DNA of 64,000 bases from JAFIFT01 sp020051095. GTDB lineage: Bacteria; Pseudomonadota; Gammaproteobacteria; Legionellales; Legionellaceae. Below, piece after piece: positions 45,514-55,444 of the stretch. A program made the position numbers and the translations under genes. The notes under the pieces were generated by a model. The model saw only the letters and a program-made list of their open reading frames with translations, was not told where the DNA came from and searched no databases. The DNA is taken from contig NZ_CAXMZT010000001.1 in assembly GCF_964199965.1 (NCBI RefSeq), positions 1-64,000 on the forward strand, read 5' to 3'. The first letter of the stretch is position 1, and each line of letters starts with the position of its first letter.

Positions 45514-46143
45514 ATGGAAAAATATCAAGGTAGTCTCATTGTGGTCGCTGCACCTTCTGGCGGAGGAAAGACCAGTTTGATTCGAAACGTGTTATCAAAA
45601 TTGGATAACCTAGAAGTGTCTATTTCACATACAACAAGGCCAGCCAGACCGAAAGAGGTCAATGGTAAGGATTACTATTTTGTTGAAACCGCGCAGTTTG
45701 CAAGGATGATTGAGGCGAATGAATTCATCGAATATGCGCAAGTGTTTGATCATCAATATGGTACTTCTAAACAGCAGATTATTGAGAAGCTAGTCGCTGG
45801 GGTGGATATTTTATTTGACATTGATTGGCAAGGTGCAGAACAAATTAAGCAGCACTTCAAAGAGGATGTGGTGACAATATTTATTTTACCGCCCTCCTTA
45901 GAGAAATTACGAGAGCGTTTGACGAATCGTAATCAAGATACGGATTCTGTGATACACAGCCGAATGCAAAAAGCCCAGGACGAAATGAGGCATTATAACC
46001 AATTTGATTATGTCATTATCAATGACGATTTTGAGCATGCGGCTGAAGAGTTGGCAAGTATTGTGATAGCAAATCGTTTAAAATTGGCAAAACAGGCAAT
46101 GAAAAAAGCAAAATTGCTTTCTTTATTGCTTTGTCAACAGTAA
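45514..46143 (+). CDS. gmk: Guanylate kinase
   Basis: A 209-residue kinase converting GMP to GDP. P-loop APSGGGKTSLI, the GMP-site SHTTRPARPKEVNGKDYYFV (quoted in part: TTRPARPKEVNGKDY) and DIDWQGAEQI are present. The start is taken at the ATG at 45514 (MEKYQGSLIVV), which fits family length and has GAG upstream; ATG 45499 inside yicC is an alternative. rpoZ follows after 38 bp. Confidence 0.95.
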   Translation: MEKYQGSLIVVAAPSGGGKTSLIRNVLSKLDNLEVSISHTTRPARPKEVNGKDYYFVETAQFARMIEANEFIEYAQVFDHQYGTSKQQIIEKLVAGVDILFDIDWQGAEQIKQHFKEDVVTIFILPPSLEKLRERLTNRNQDTDSVIHSRMQKAQDEMRHYNQFDYVIINDDFEHAAEELASIVIANRLKLAKQAMKKAKLLSLLLCQQ

Positions 46144-46181
46144 AATAGGGTTGTTTTAAAACAAATTAGAGGATTTATCTT

Positions 46182-46385
46182 ATGGCTCGAGTAACAGTCG
46201 AAGACTGCTTAGAAAATGTTGATAACCGTTTTGAATTAGTCATGCTAGCGACCAAGCGTGCACGTGATATTGCAACCCACGGCGAGGAGCCATTGGTTGA
46301 GTGGGAAAATGACAAACCAACTGTGATCGCTTTGCGAGAAATTGCCGAAGGATTCATTAAGCCAGATTATTTAGATAGGGATTAA
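46182..46385 (+). CDS. rpoZ: RNA polymerase omega subunit
   Basis: A 67-residue protein with the complete omega signature: MARVTVEDCLENVDNRFELV and ATKRARDIATHG. It is slightly shorter than the E. coli protein, as in many relatives. Omega stabilises RNA polymerase and forms part of a ppGpp site, and spoT follows after 15 bp as is usual. GAGG lies before the ATG. Confidence 0.97.
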   Translation: MARVTVEDCLENVDNRFELVMLATKRARDIATHGEEPLVEWENDKPTVIALREIAEGFIKPDYLDRD

Positions 46386-46400
46386 GGCAAGAAAAAATAC

Positions 46401-48572
46401 ATGGCAATCGCAGAGCGCATGGTTAAGGAGAAAGTGACTAAGGTGAGTTATTTTGATGCGCTTGAAGAAGTGTTGTCATGTTATTTAGATGCTTCTCAAG
46501 TTGAAAAATGCAAAAAAGCTTACCTCGTTGCTGAAAAAGCACACGAGGGGCAAATGCGACGATCTGGTGAGCCCTACATTACTCATCCAGTAGCGGCTGC
46601 CCTTTTTTTGGCAAATATGCGTCTTGATCCCCAGACCATTATGGCCACTTTGCTGCATGATGTGGTTGAAGATACGACCATCACCAAGGAAGATTTGCTG
46701 CAAGAGTTTGGTGAAGAAGTAACTGCTTTAGTGGATGGCGTTACCAAGTTAACCAAAATCAAGTTTGAGACAAAAGCGGAGGCTCAAGCTGAGAACTTCC
46801 GTAAAATGGTCTTGGCGATGGTTAAAGATATACGAGTCATCATCGTCAAATTAGCCGATAGATATCACAACATGAAAACCTTAGGAGCAATGCCTGCTGC
46901 TAAGCGCCGCCGAATTGCCTTAGAAACACTTGAAATCTATGCTCCCATAGCCAATCGGTTAGGCATGCATACACTATACGTCGGTTTGGAAGACTTGGGG
47001 TTTCAAGCCATGTATCCGTTACGCTTTCGCGCTATCAAATCAGCGGTCGATAAATCGCGGGGTAATCGTCGCGAAATCACGAAAAAGATAGAAAATGAGT
47101 TGCAAGATGCGCTGATTCAAATGGATATCCCTTATATTGAAGTTTATGGGCGCAAGAAGCATTTATACAGCATCTATCGAAAAATGCGTGATAAACGAAC
47201 ATCATTGGCAGAAATTACGGATGTTTTTGCGTTTCGTGTAATTACCAAGGATATTGATAGTTGCTATCGTGTTTTAGGTGCCTTACATCGCACTTACAAG
47301 CCCGTCCCCAAGCGTTTTAAAGATTACATAGGCATACCCAAAGCTAACGGGTATCAATCGCTCCACACGACGTTATTTGGCCCCTATGGTGTTCCCGTCG
47401 AAGTGCAAATACGCACCCAAGACATGGATAGGGTTGCTGAAAATGGTGTTGCTGCCCATTGGGTCTATAAATCATCCGGATTAGAACTAAACGAGGCCCA
47501 ATTAAGAGCCAGGGAATGGGTACAAAGTTTATTAGAAATGCAGCGAAGCACAGGCAGCTCTCTCGAATTTATCGAAAATGTTAAAATTGACTTGTTCCCA
47601 GATGAAGTTTATGTCTTTACCCCGCGTGGAGACATCATGGAATTACCAAAAGGCGCAACCCCTATCGATTTTGCTTATATGGTGCATTCGGATATCGGGA
47701 ATAGTTGTGTGGCGGCAAAAGTTAACCGGCGTTTGGTTCCACTTAGCACGCCATTAATTACAGGACAAACTGTTGAGGTCATGACCGCACCAACCGGTAA
47801 GCCAAATCCGAATTGGTTGAACTTTGTTGTTACTGGGAAAGCCAAAAGTAATATTCGCCATTTCCTTAAGAGCCAGCAACATGCGCAATCCATCGACCTT
47901 GGGAAACGTCTATTGGAGCAGTCGTTTCGTGACTTGGATTGTGAGTTTGAAAAACTACCTGTCGAGTCATTTGAACAGTTATTGCAAGAGTTAAATTTAA
48001 GTAGCGCAGATGATTTATATTATGACATCGGCATTGGTCATCAAACCCCGATGGTGATTGCGCAACGACTCGTTTCGAAACAAGATGAATCAGGCAAACT
48101 GTATGAACCCGTCGCAAATGACAAACCGCTTGCTATTAAAGGAACGGAAGGGATGGTGGTTCATTTTGCTGATTGTTGCCAACCAATTCCAGGCGATAAA
48201 ATTGTTGGCCGTTTTCATCGAGGGCGAGGAATATTTGTGCACACCAGTGACTGTGAGGTGTTGGCGAAGAAGCGCTACAATCCCCAACAGCTTGTATCTT
48301 TGCGCTGGGATGAGCAGGTTGAGGGAGAATATTGGGTTGATATTACCGTTGAGGTTTTGAACCAACGTGGCGTGCTAGCAATGTTAGCGTCAACCATTGC
48401 TGAATGTGAATCGAATATTGCCAATATCAACGTGGATCCCAAAGATGGCCGGCATAATGAGGTGACTTTTTCAATTGGCGTTAAAGGGAGAAATCACTTA
48501 GCACGTGTGATGAGGCGCTTAAGAGCGAATAAAGTGGTTGTTCGTATTTTCCGTAATAAACAGGGGGAATAG
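46401..48572 (+). CDS. spoT: Bifunctional (p)ppGpp synthetase/hydrolase SpoT
   Basis: A 723-residue long RSH protein. The hydrolase site is intact (ATLLHDVVEDTTI near residue 74, with YITHPVAAA before it), unlike RelA at 5552. The synthetase domain has YGRKKHLYSIYRKM, IPKANGYQSLHT and VEVQIRT. TGS (DEVYVFTPRGDIMELPKG), zinc-finger-like CCQPIPGD and a C-terminal ACT domain complete it. It degrades and makes (p)ppGpp in response to stress. The frame ends one base before the ridA start. Confidence 0.97.
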   Translation: MAIAERMVKEKVTKVSYFDALEEVLSCYLDASQVEKCKKAYLVAEKAHEGQMRRSGEPYITHPVAAALFLANMRLDPQTIMATLLHDVVEDTTITKEDLLQEFGEEVTALVDGVTKLTKIKFETKAEAQAENFRKMVLAMVKDIRVIIVKLADRYHNMKTLGAMPAAKRRRIALETLEIYAPIANRLGMHTLYVGLEDLGFQAMYPLRFRAIKSAVDKSRGNRREITKKIENELQDALIQMDIPYIEVYGRKKHLYSIYRKMRDKRTSLAEITDVFAFRVITKDIDSCYRVLGALHRTYKPVPKRFKDYIGIPKANGYQSLHTTLFGPYGVPVEVQIRTQDMDRVAENGVAAHWVYKSSGLELNEAQLRAREWVQSLLEMQRSTGSSLEFIENVKIDLFPDEVYVFTPRGDIMELPKGATPIDFAYMVHSDIGNSCVAAKVNRRLVPLSTPLITGQTVEVMTAPTGKPNPNWLNFVVTGKAKSNIRHFLKSQQHAQSIDLGKRLLEQSFRDLDCEFEKLPVESFEQLLQELNLSSADDLYYDIGIGHQTPMVIAQRLVSKQDESGKLYEPVANDKPLAIKGTEGMVVHFADCCQPIPGDKIVGRFHRGRGIFVHTSDCEVLAKKRYNPQQLVSLRWDEQVEGEYWVDITVEVLNQRGVLAMLASTIAECESNIANINVDPKDGRHNEVTFSIGVKGRNHLARVMRRLRANKVVVRIFRNKQGE

Positions 48573-48573
48573 A

Positions 48574-48951
48574 GTGCAAGTAGTTGAAACAAATAAAGCA
48601 CCTGCAGCGATTGGAACTTATAACCAAGCAATCAAAGTGGGCTCAACGGTCTATTTATCAGGTCAAATACCACTCGTTCCAGATACGATGGTTGTCATTT
48701 CTGATGAGTTTGAAAAGCAAGCAAACCAAGTGTTTGCTAATTTATCGGCTGTGTGCGAAGCAGCGGGCGGCAGTTTAGCTAATTTAGTCAAAATCAATGT
48801 TTATTTAACAGATTTGGGTCAATTTCAGTTACTTAATCAAGTGATGGAACGTTGGATAAAACAACCTTTTCCTGCGAGAGCTGCCGTTCAAGTTGCTGCA
48901 TTACCGAAACAGGTCCAGATAGAAATTGATGGAATTATGGAACTTTCATGA
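48574..48951 (+). CDS. ridA: RidA-family enamine/imine deaminase
   Basis: A 125-residue YjgF/RidA protein that hydrolyses reactive enamine/imine intermediates of PLP enzymes. The start is a GTG at 48574 with AGGGGGAA upstream. Family motifs: APAAIGTYNQAIKVG, VYLSGQIPLVP, NLVKINVYLTDL and FPARAAVQVAALPK, with the active-site Arg in the last. It overlaps the next gene by four bases. Confidence 0.95.
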   Translation: MQVVETNKAPAAIGTYNQAIKVGSTVYLSGQIPLVPDTMVVISDEFEKQANQVFANLSAVCEAAGGSLANLVKINVYLTDLGQFQLLNQVMERWIKQPFPARAAVQVAALPKQVQIEIDGIMELS

Positions 48952-49439
48952 ACGATAATTCGCACCAACGAAGTGGTCGAATTATGTTTATAATCGCTTG
49001 GGTATTGATCATTGGCTTGTTATTTGTATTTTTCCAGTTTCAGCAACAAGCCTCTGTGACTCGTTCAGAAGAAATCATTCATGGTAAACTGGTCTTAACG
49101 GCTGATAGACAAGGACATTATCTAGTAAAAGGTCGAATCAATGATGTGCCCGTTGATCTGTTAGTTGATACTGGTGCTACGATGGTAGCTATTTCTAAGC
49201 CGTTGGCTGATAAAATGAATTTAAGTGGTCGTTATCCAATCACAATGAATACTGCAGGTGGATCAGTTAAGGGTTATTTAACTCGAATCGATAGTCTAAC
49301 CTTTGGTAATTTTCAATTTTCAAATATAAAGGCTGTGATTATGCAACAAAGCTCAGATGAATTGGTGTTGTTAGGCATGAATGTATTATCTGAGTTTAAA
49401 ATTCACCAAGAAAATAACAAATTAATTCTAGAAAGATGA
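48948..49439 (+). CDS. Membrane-anchored retroviral-type aspartic protease
   Basis: A 163-residue clan AA protease of the TIGR02281 type. A single membrane helix (about residues 11-29, IMFIIAWVLIIGLLFVFFQF) anchors a periplasmic domain with the active-site motif VDLLVDTGATMVAIS (Asp near 76) and the closing LLGMNVLSEFKI. Such proteases work as dimers; the substrate is unknown. It is coupled to ridA upstream, and the ABC-F gene starts 3 bp later. Confidence 0.88.
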   Translation: MNDNSHQRSGRIMFIIAWVLIIGLLFVFFQFQQQASVTRSEEIIHGKLVLTADRQGHYLVKGRINDVPVDLLVDTGATMVAISKPLADKMNLSGRYPITMNTAGGSVKGYLTRIDSLTFGNFQFSNIKAVIMQQSSDELVLLGMNVLSEFKIHQENNKLILER

Positions 49440-49442
49440 TTT

Positions 49443-51290
49443 ATGAGCATTATCACATTACAGTCCGTTAGCCTGAATCTTGGTAATCAGCAATTGCTGG
49501 AAAAAATTGATTTGCGTGTTGAAGCCAACGACAGAATTGTAATCGTTGGAAGAAATGGGGCTGGAAAATCAACGTTATTAAAGCTTATTGAAGGCCAAAT
49601 CCAGCCCGATGCCGGTGAGGTTAATATCGCAAAACAATTAACGATTGCCGGCCTTACTCAAGATGTTCCAGTCAATGACAATGAACCTGTCTATCATTAT
49701 TTGGTTCAATCCCTTGGTGATAACGGTCAGTTATTATATCACTACCATGTCGCTCTTTATCAAAATGACGAAAAAGCGATGTCCACGCTACATGCAGAAA
49801 TGGATAACCGTCATTTATGGGAAATGATGCCGAAAGTTAACACAATGGCAGAGCGTTTGGGTATCCCTATTAATCAAACCATGGGCGCTTTGTCGGGTGG
49901 GATGAAACGTCGGGTGCTACTGGCAAAGGCATTAATCGCTGAGCCGAGTGTGTTATTACTCGATGAACCAACAAACCATTTAGATATTGAATCCATCGAG
50001 TGGCTTGAAGCCTATTTAAAATCCTATCGTGGAGCCGTTATCTTCATCTCCCATGATCGGCAATTTCTTCAGCAAGTCGCAAACCGCATTGTAGAAATTG
50101 ATAGGGGGCAGCTGCTAACGTTTGAGTGTGATTATCCTACCTACCTCGATCGCCGCGAAGCGATTAGACTGGCTGAGGATAAACATAATGCCTTATTTGA
50201 TAAAAAATTAGCACAGGAGGAAGCTTGGATTCGACAAGGCATCAAAGCACGCCGTACGCGAAATGAAGGACGGGTTCGTGCTTTAAAAAAAATGCGAGAG
50301 CAATACCGCCAACGGCGGGAACAACTTGGCAAAGTTAAAACAATTGATACGGACGTTAACCAGTCAGGAAAATCTGTCGTCGTTGCTGAGGATGTTCATT
50401 ATTCTATTAACCATAAGCCGATTATAAAGGCCCTATCTTTGCTCGTTATGCGCGGTGATAAGTTAGGGATTATTGGCCCTAATGGCTGTGGTAAAACGAC
50501 GTTGATTCAATTATTACTGCAGCAAATCCCTCCTGACTCTGGAACAATAAAGCTAGGAACGCAATTAGAGGTCGCTTATTTTGACCAGTACCGAAAACAA
50601 TTGGTTGAAAATCAGTCAGTGATGGCTAACGTTGCTGATGGGGCTGACTATGTTACGATCAATGGCCAAAAAAAGCATGTTGCCTCTTACTTAAAAGAAT
50701 TTCTATTCTCACCTGAGCAATTTAAACAACCCGTTTCGACATTATCAGGTGGTGAAAAAAACAGACTATTATTAGCTAAATTATTAGCTAAGCCAGTTAA
50801 TCTATTAGTGATGGATGAACCAACCAATGATCTCGATATTGATACACTTGATATATTGGAATCGATGCTTGTTGATTACACGGGCACTTTACTATTAATC
50901 AGCCATGATCGGGCCTTTATCAATGACGTGGTAACGAGTGTGTTAGTATATCAAGGTGATGGCCAATTTGTTGAATATGCTGGCAGTTATGATGACTATT
51001 TGATGCAACGTAAGAAAGTTGTGGTGGCCGAGAAAAAGGTTTCTAAACAAGAAAAGCCTGCCAAGCAATCAACAAAATTATCCTATAATCAACAACAAGA
51101 ACTAAAAAAACTACCTGAAAAAATAGAGCTATTAGAGAGCAAGATCCAGACTTTACAAACAAAAGTAGCGGCATTAGGCTATTATCAGCAAGACGCTTCG
51201 AAAATTGTTGAAGACCAACGCCAATTAAATGACTTTGAGTCAGAGTTAGAATCACTATATCAGAGGTGGGCTGAGTTAGAAGGAAACTAA
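49443..51290 (+). CDS. ABC-F family ATPase (Uup-like)
   Basis: A 615-residue soluble protein with two ABC ATPase domains and no membrane segments. Domain 1: GRNGAGKSTLLK, LSGGMKRRVLLAKAL, LLLDEPTNHLD. Domain 2: GPNGCGKTTLIQ, LSGGEKNRLLLAKLL, VMDEPTNDLD. The linker between them is charged, and a C-terminal coiled coil (about 535-610) matches Uup. ABC-F proteins act on the ribosome; Uup also binds branched DNA. Uup is the best fit by the C-terminal extension. Confidence 0.9.
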   Translation: MSIITLQSVSLNLGNQQLLEKIDLRVEANDRIVIVGRNGAGKSTLLKLIEGQIQPDAGEVNIAKQLTIAGLTQDVPVNDNEPVYHYLVQSLGDNGQLLYHYHVALYQNDEKAMSTLHAEMDNRHLWEMMPKVNTMAERLGIPINQTMGALSGGMKRRVLLAKALIAEPSVLLLDEPTNHLDIESIEWLEAYLKSYRGAVIFISHDRQFLQQVANRIVEIDRGQLLTFECDYPTYLDRREAIRLAEDKHNALFDKKLAQEEAWIRQGIKARRTRNEGRVRALKKMREQYRQRREQLGKVKTIDTDVNQSGKSVVVAEDVHYSINHKPIIKALSLLVMRGDKLGIIGPNGCGKTTLIQLLLQQIPPDSGTIKLGTQLEVAYFDQYRKQLVENQSVMANVADGADYVTINGQKKHVASYLKEFLFSPEQFKQPVSTLSGGEKNRLLLAKLLAKPVNLLVMDEPTNDLDIDTLDILESMLVDYTGTLLLISHDRAFINDVVTSVLVYQGDGQFVEYAGSYDDYLMQRKKVVVAEKKVSKQEKPAKQSTKLSYNQQQELKKLPEKIELLESKIQTLQTKVAALGYYQQDASKIVEDQRQLNDFESELESLYQRWAELEGN

Positions 51291-51294
51291 TAAC

Positions 51295-51720
51295 ATGTGG
51301 TTATCGTTTGCATTAATTGTTTTAGCTGCAACATTAGTTGTTATTTTTGCTGATGAAATTGTCAATGTATTTAAAAAATACTGGAAACTTTCATGGTTTA
51401 AATTATTAGTTCCATTGCTTATTGCTTCCTACTTTTTTCTTGAATTTGAAATCTTTCTAATGTGGGTAATTAATCAGTTTAAACTGGTTTGGTTTAACCT
51501 GGCGAACTATATCGCTTCGTTTTTACCTAAATCGCCGCAGACAACGAGCATGGTTGAGATAGCCCTGATATTTCTTTTTACGATAGTACCTGTCATTAGT
51601 CTTGATCGATGGATAGTGCATCGACACAAAACAAAACGGCTAGAAAGTCGTTTTTACACTTCATTGATTATTTGGATTTTTATGGCTGGGTTATATGTGA
51701 GTGGCGTACAATTTGATTAG
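51295..51720 (+). CDS. Unrecognised small membrane protein
   Basis: A 141-residue protein with about four hydrophobic segments (1-20, 35-57, 86-104, 121-137) and short charged loops. I do not recognise the family. It lies 4 bp after the ABC-F gene and 8 bp before murI, so it is surely co-transcribed with them. Confidence 0.8.
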   Translation: MWLSFALIVLAATLVVIFADEIVNVFKKYWKLSWFKLLVPLLIASYFFLEFEIFLMWVINQFKLVWFNLANYIASFLPKSPQTTSMVEIALIFLFTIVPVISLDRWIVHRHKTKRLESRFYTSLIIWIFMAGLYVSGVQFD

Positions 51721-51728
51721 GATAATGT

Positions 51729-52562
51729 ATGAGTGAAAATATGCTATTGCAACAGCTGCCAATTGGTGTTTTTGATTCAGGCATGGGAGGGTTAACAGTA
51801 TTGAGTGCTCTGAGGAACACGTTACCTCAGGAATCATTTATCTATCTGGGTGATACCGCAAGACTACCCTATGGCACGAAAAGCCCAGAAACGGTCAAAC
51901 AATATGCTGAGCAGATGGCTGCAATTCTTGTTGAACAACGAATAAAAGCATTAGTTATCGCTTGCAACACTGCGACGACAGCGGCGCTCACTCATCTTCA
52001 ACAACGATTGCACTATATGCCAGTGATAGGTGTGGTAGAGCCAGGTGCTAAAGCAGCGATTGATGCTTGCCAACAAGGGAGCATTAGCTTGTTAGCAACG
52101 GAAACAACGGTTGCTTCAAAAGCGTACCAAACGATTATCAGTCAACAACTTCCTCATACCCGCATCAAAGCGATCCCATGTGGTTTGTTAGTTGCGCTAG
52201 CAGAAGAAGGTCTAACGGATCATGCTATTACAAGAGAGACTCTGCGATATTATCTAACTGACATATCAGAGGATGAGACTATTTTACTGGGATGTACCCA
52301 TTTTCCTGTTTTTAAAAATGCTATCCAAGAAATGCTTCCTTCAACTATCAAAATTGTCGATTCTGCTCAAGCAACCGCTCAAGTTGTTAAACAGAAACTC
52401 AATGAGAAAGGTTTAATGCAAGGCGAGGACCATCAAGGACAAGTAAGCTATTTAGTCACTGATTCAATCGACAGATTTAAACGGGTAGGTGCTATCTTTT
52501 TGCATCACAGCCTCGATGATAAACCCGTTACTTTGATTGATACTCCTTGTTCCACTGCTTAA
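51729..52562 (+). CDS. murI: Glutamate racemase
   Basis: A 277-residue racemase supplying D-glutamate for peptidoglycan. Motifs: IGVFDSGMGGLTVL, YLGDTARLPYG, ACNTATTAAL with one catalytic Cys and LLGCTHFPVF with the other. Length is normal. The 3' end overlaps the convergent transglutaminase gene by 35 bp. Confidence 0.96.
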   Translation: MSENMLLQQLPIGVFDSGMGGLTVLSALRNTLPQESFIYLGDTARLPYGTKSPETVKQYAEQMAAILVEQRIKALVIACNTATTAALTHLQQRLHYMPVIGVVEPGAKAAIDACQQGSISLLATETTVASKAYQTIISQQLPHTRIKAIPCGLLVALAEEGLTDHAITRETLRYYLTDISEDETILLGCTHFPVFKNAIQEMLPSTIKIVDSAQATAQVVKQKLNEKGLMQGEDHQGQVSYLVTDSIDRFKRVGAIFLHHSLDDKPVTLIDTPCSTA

Positions 52563-54522
52563 GTTTTTTACTGACGGATTTGATAAAGGCAGTCAAGGAA
52601 GATTGGTTAATAGGTTGGTTTGTTTGATACCGCAAGGACTCATATTCTTGTCTTAGTGTTTCGATTTCGTTCCTTTGTGCTGGAAATAGGCTGCTAAGTT
52701 GGCGACATAGCGTCGTAAACGTTTCTGGCGGTTGGTACTGAACCCCTAATTTATCACATAAGCTATGTAGCTTGGTTACTTCTTTTTGAAAAGGGTCAGG
52801 TCGTTGTCGCCACCACCGAATACTGACAAGCAAGATAACCAAGCTTATGAAAGTCCACACCCATTTAACATGAGCATATACCCAGTTAAGCATGCGCTGA
52901 TTAGATAGGATATCGAGTAATTGTTGTTGAGTCTCATAATTATAGAATAAGAGCCATCGCTGCCAGAAAAAGTTTGCGGATTCTAGGTAATAGCGAGTTC
53001 GTTGCCAAAAACCTAAATTATGCCCAAATCGATCAAACTCAAGGTCATAATTGTTTTGGCGCAATCTTTCTAATCGCTTCTGTATGGAATCATCGATTCG
53101 ATTTGCTGGAATCCAAGCCGTTGGATTAAGGGTGAGCCAACCGCTCTCATTGCTCCAATATTCTACCCAGGCATGCGCATCAGACTGTTTCACCACTAAA
53201 TACTGCCCAACAGGGTTCCATTGACCGCCTTGATAGCCTACAATGACGCGCGCTGGTATCCCTGCCACACGTAAAATAAAAGCAACTGCACTTGCATAAT
53301 ACTCACAATATCCTTCTCGCGTTTCAAACCAAAACTTATCTAACTGCCTTGCACTTCTACCAATAGGGGCTGGGTTAAGGGTATACCAAAAGGGTTTGTT
53401 TTGAATTTCTGATTTAAGCTGTTCAATAAATAAATCGGTTTGCTGATGACTTGAGCGCATGAGACGCTTTGCCCAATTCTGTAAACGGGGGTTAGCATAA
53501 GAAGGATATTGTTGGTTGAGATACCATATGCTGTTGTTCATCAATCGAGAAGGTTTAAGATTGACATTGAATCGGTAGCCCAACTGCCTGGTTATGGGCC
53601 TTTTTGTTAACTGAACGATGCCAACATTTGGAATATGAAGTAACGAAGGACTGGCTTGTGTTACTTGTCCCGTTGTTATGACCCAAGGAGTTTGAGTAGG
53701 CTCTAAGATAATTTCAATGTCCGCGTTTTCATGAAAAGATAGTCGGGGAATAGGATTATCTGCAGTTTTTGCTGCTTTGCTGACTTGCCAACTTAGCCCA
53801 TCATAAAAACTTAAGGCAAGACCTCGCCAGTATGGTTGTTTACCTAAGTTGGTGTGGCTAACAATTTTCATTGCTTGGCTGTCATCGAGCACTAATTCAT
53901 GAACATCCCCCAGCTTGAGTTTATCGGTAAATCCCGTTTGTTTTTGACCAGGACTTGGCAGCTGCCAAAAAGGGGTGCTTATTCTTGGAAATGCATAAAA
54001 TAAGACGATGGTTATCATTAATGTCATTATTAGTAAGGGGAAATTTCGTTGGCTAAAGAGGCTTATTCGTATGGTTGGATTGAACAATTTAAATAGAACA
54101 ATAAAGTTTAAGAGTCCTGCAACGAGAAGATAGACAAATATCCACAGTTCCATTACAACTACTAAACAGGCGAATAACACATAGAAATTCACTAATATCT
54201 GAATTAAATAATCCCTTTTTTGCTGAATTTCGAGTACCTTAAAACTAACAAACAAAATAAGAAAATAGATGAAAAATAGGTAATCAAGTCGACCTTTGAC
54301 TTCATGCACTAATAATATCAGTCCGAGAATTGTTAATAGTAGTTTTAAAAGCCAATGGGTTGGTTCACTTTTGAAAAATGCTTGTATTGCTCTATAACCT
54401 AAGCAGAATAAGCAAGCAATAATGAGCCAACTGGGAGCAATTGTAAGGATTGGCGATATACATACCAAGACGGTTGCTATCATTAGGAACAGTAAGTTGC
54501 GATTATTGCTGAGCCTTTCCAT
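52528..54522 (-). CDS. TgpA-like membrane transglutaminase (DUF3488)
   Basis: A 664-residue protein with about six N-terminal membrane helices (1-180), a periplasmic part with a transglutaminase-like core, and a further membrane helix near 555-570. The core has the Cys nucleophile in EGYCEYYASAVAFILRVAG, then GIPARVIVGYQGG, the His in SDAHAWVEYW and a following Asn/Asp site. This is the Pseudomonas TgpA architecture. It is the last gene of a MoxR-DUF58-TgpA operon and overlaps the DUF58 gene by 20 bp. The physiological substrate is unknown. Confidence 0.9.
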   Translation of the reverse strand: MERLSNNRNLLFLMIATVLVCISPILTIAPSWLIIACLFCLGYRAIQAFFKSEPTHWLLKLLLTILGLILLVHEVKGRLDYLFFIYFLILFVSFKVLEIQQKRDYLIQILVNFYVLFACLVVVMELWIFVYLLVAGLLNFIVLFKLFNPTIRISLFSQRNFPLLIMTLMITIVLFYAFPRISTPFWQLPSPGQKQTGFTDKLKLGDVHELVLDDSQAMKIVSHTNLGKQPYWRGLALSFYDGLSWQVSKAAKTADNPIPRLSFHENADIEIILEPTQTPWVITTGQVTQASPSLLHIPNVGIVQLTKRPITRQLGYRFNVNLKPSRLMNNSIWYLNQQYPSYANPRLQNWAKRLMRSSHQQTDLFIEQLKSEIQNKPFWYTLNPAPIGRSARQLDKFWFETREGYCEYYASAVAFILRVAGIPARVIVGYQGGQWNPVGQYLVVKQSDAHAWVEYWSNESGWLTLNPTAWIPANRIDDSIQKRLERLRQNNYDLEFDRFGHNLGFWQRTRYYLESANFFWQRWLLFYNYETQQQLLDILSNQRMLNWVYAHVKWVWTFISLVILLVSIRWWRQRPDPFQKEVTKLHSLCDKLGVQYQPPETFTTLCRQLSSLFPAQRNEIETLRQEYESLRYQTNQPINQSSLTAFIKSVSKKLKQWNKEYQSK

Positions 54523-55444
54523 AGATTGCTACTTGTCTAAGTTGATTTGTTAAGTGATGCGGCCCATGGCTGGCAGTATTAAAAGGCTGGCGTTGGAACA
54601 CATAGTCAAAGCCTCTTTTTTCGCTTTCAATAAGCCAAAAACTAATAAATCGTAACCCTTCTTCTAAGGGGAATCGGCTGACTTGTTGTGTTGAAAAAAA
54701 ATAAAGCGTTTTTAACGGCATGCTAAATTGCTTTTCATACCAACCATATCCTTTGGCAGCCGTTGTCCAGCTGATTCGAGATGGTTGCTTCCAAGGGTTT
54801 TCGCTTTGTTTTAGTGTGTAAAATTCTTCATCACCGTCGCTCATGGATTGTTGATTGGCAGAATACGCTGGTTCTGGCCAAAATCCTGGTGCTTTAGGCT
54901 TAGGATACACATAAACATGGGTATCAAACGTGAGATAAGACCATATGACAAATAAACCAAATGGAAACCGGGTTTCAACACGTATTCTCGGCACTTGATG
55001 ATAACCACGTTCCAGGAAAGAACAGGGCATATGGATTATCTGATCTGACTCTAACGTTTCCCATCGTTTGTTGCGTCCATTGATGATAAGATTTATGGAG
55101 AAGCAGGAAGATTTTTTATGGCTGATTTGAATGGGGATTTGGCATAGTTGGTGGGTGGCGGAGTCTTTGACGGGTTTGGCTATAAAGCGAAGTCCGTTGA
55201 TGTTTTGATGTCCAATCCAAGCACTTAGCATAACAATGGTCACTAATAAAAATGTCAGAAAAAAACCACCGCTAAGTTGGTAATTGACGGATCCGATGAA
55301 TAACGAGATTATCACTAAAAAAAATAAACTGCCGAATTTGCTGGGCAATACATAAATGACGTGTCGATTCAAGGTGACAAAGGGCATGGGTGGGTGTTTA
55401 CGAGTCAACCATTGTTGCCATTTGTCTTGGAAATACTTTTTCAC
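54503..55444 (-). CDS. DUF58 domain protein of the MoxR-TgpA cluster
   Basis: A 313-residue protein with two membrane helices near residues 33-52 and 57-76 and a DUF58 core. The hallmark RVETRFPFGLFVIWSYL (family form TRFPFGLF) lies near 160, with VYPKP after it and PWKQPSRISWTTAAK further on. It is coupled to the MoxR gene (4-bp overlap) and the transglutaminase gene. Such proteins are thought to work with MoxR ATPases in envelope maintenance. Confidence 0.88.
   Translation of the reverse strand: MKKYFQDKWQQWLTRKHPPMPFVTLNRHVIYVLPSKFGSLFFLVIISLFIGSVNYQLSGGFFLTFLLVTIVMLSAWIGHQNINGLRFIAKPVKDSATHQLCQIPIQISHKKSSCFSINLIINGRNKRWETLESDQIIHMPCSFLERGYHQVPRIRVETRFPFGLFVIWSYLTFDTHVYVYPKPKAPGFWPEPAYSANQQSMSDGDEEFYTLKQSENPWKQPSRISWTTAAKGYGWYEKQFSMPLKTLYFFSTQQVSRFPLEEGLRFISFWLIESEKRGFDYVFQRQPFNTASHGPHHLTNQLRQVAIYGKAQQ

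Noticed and set aside
48058..48360. 100-codon alternative frame inside spoT
   Set aside because: Lies wholly within the conserved spoT coding sequence in another frame, with no independent evidence.
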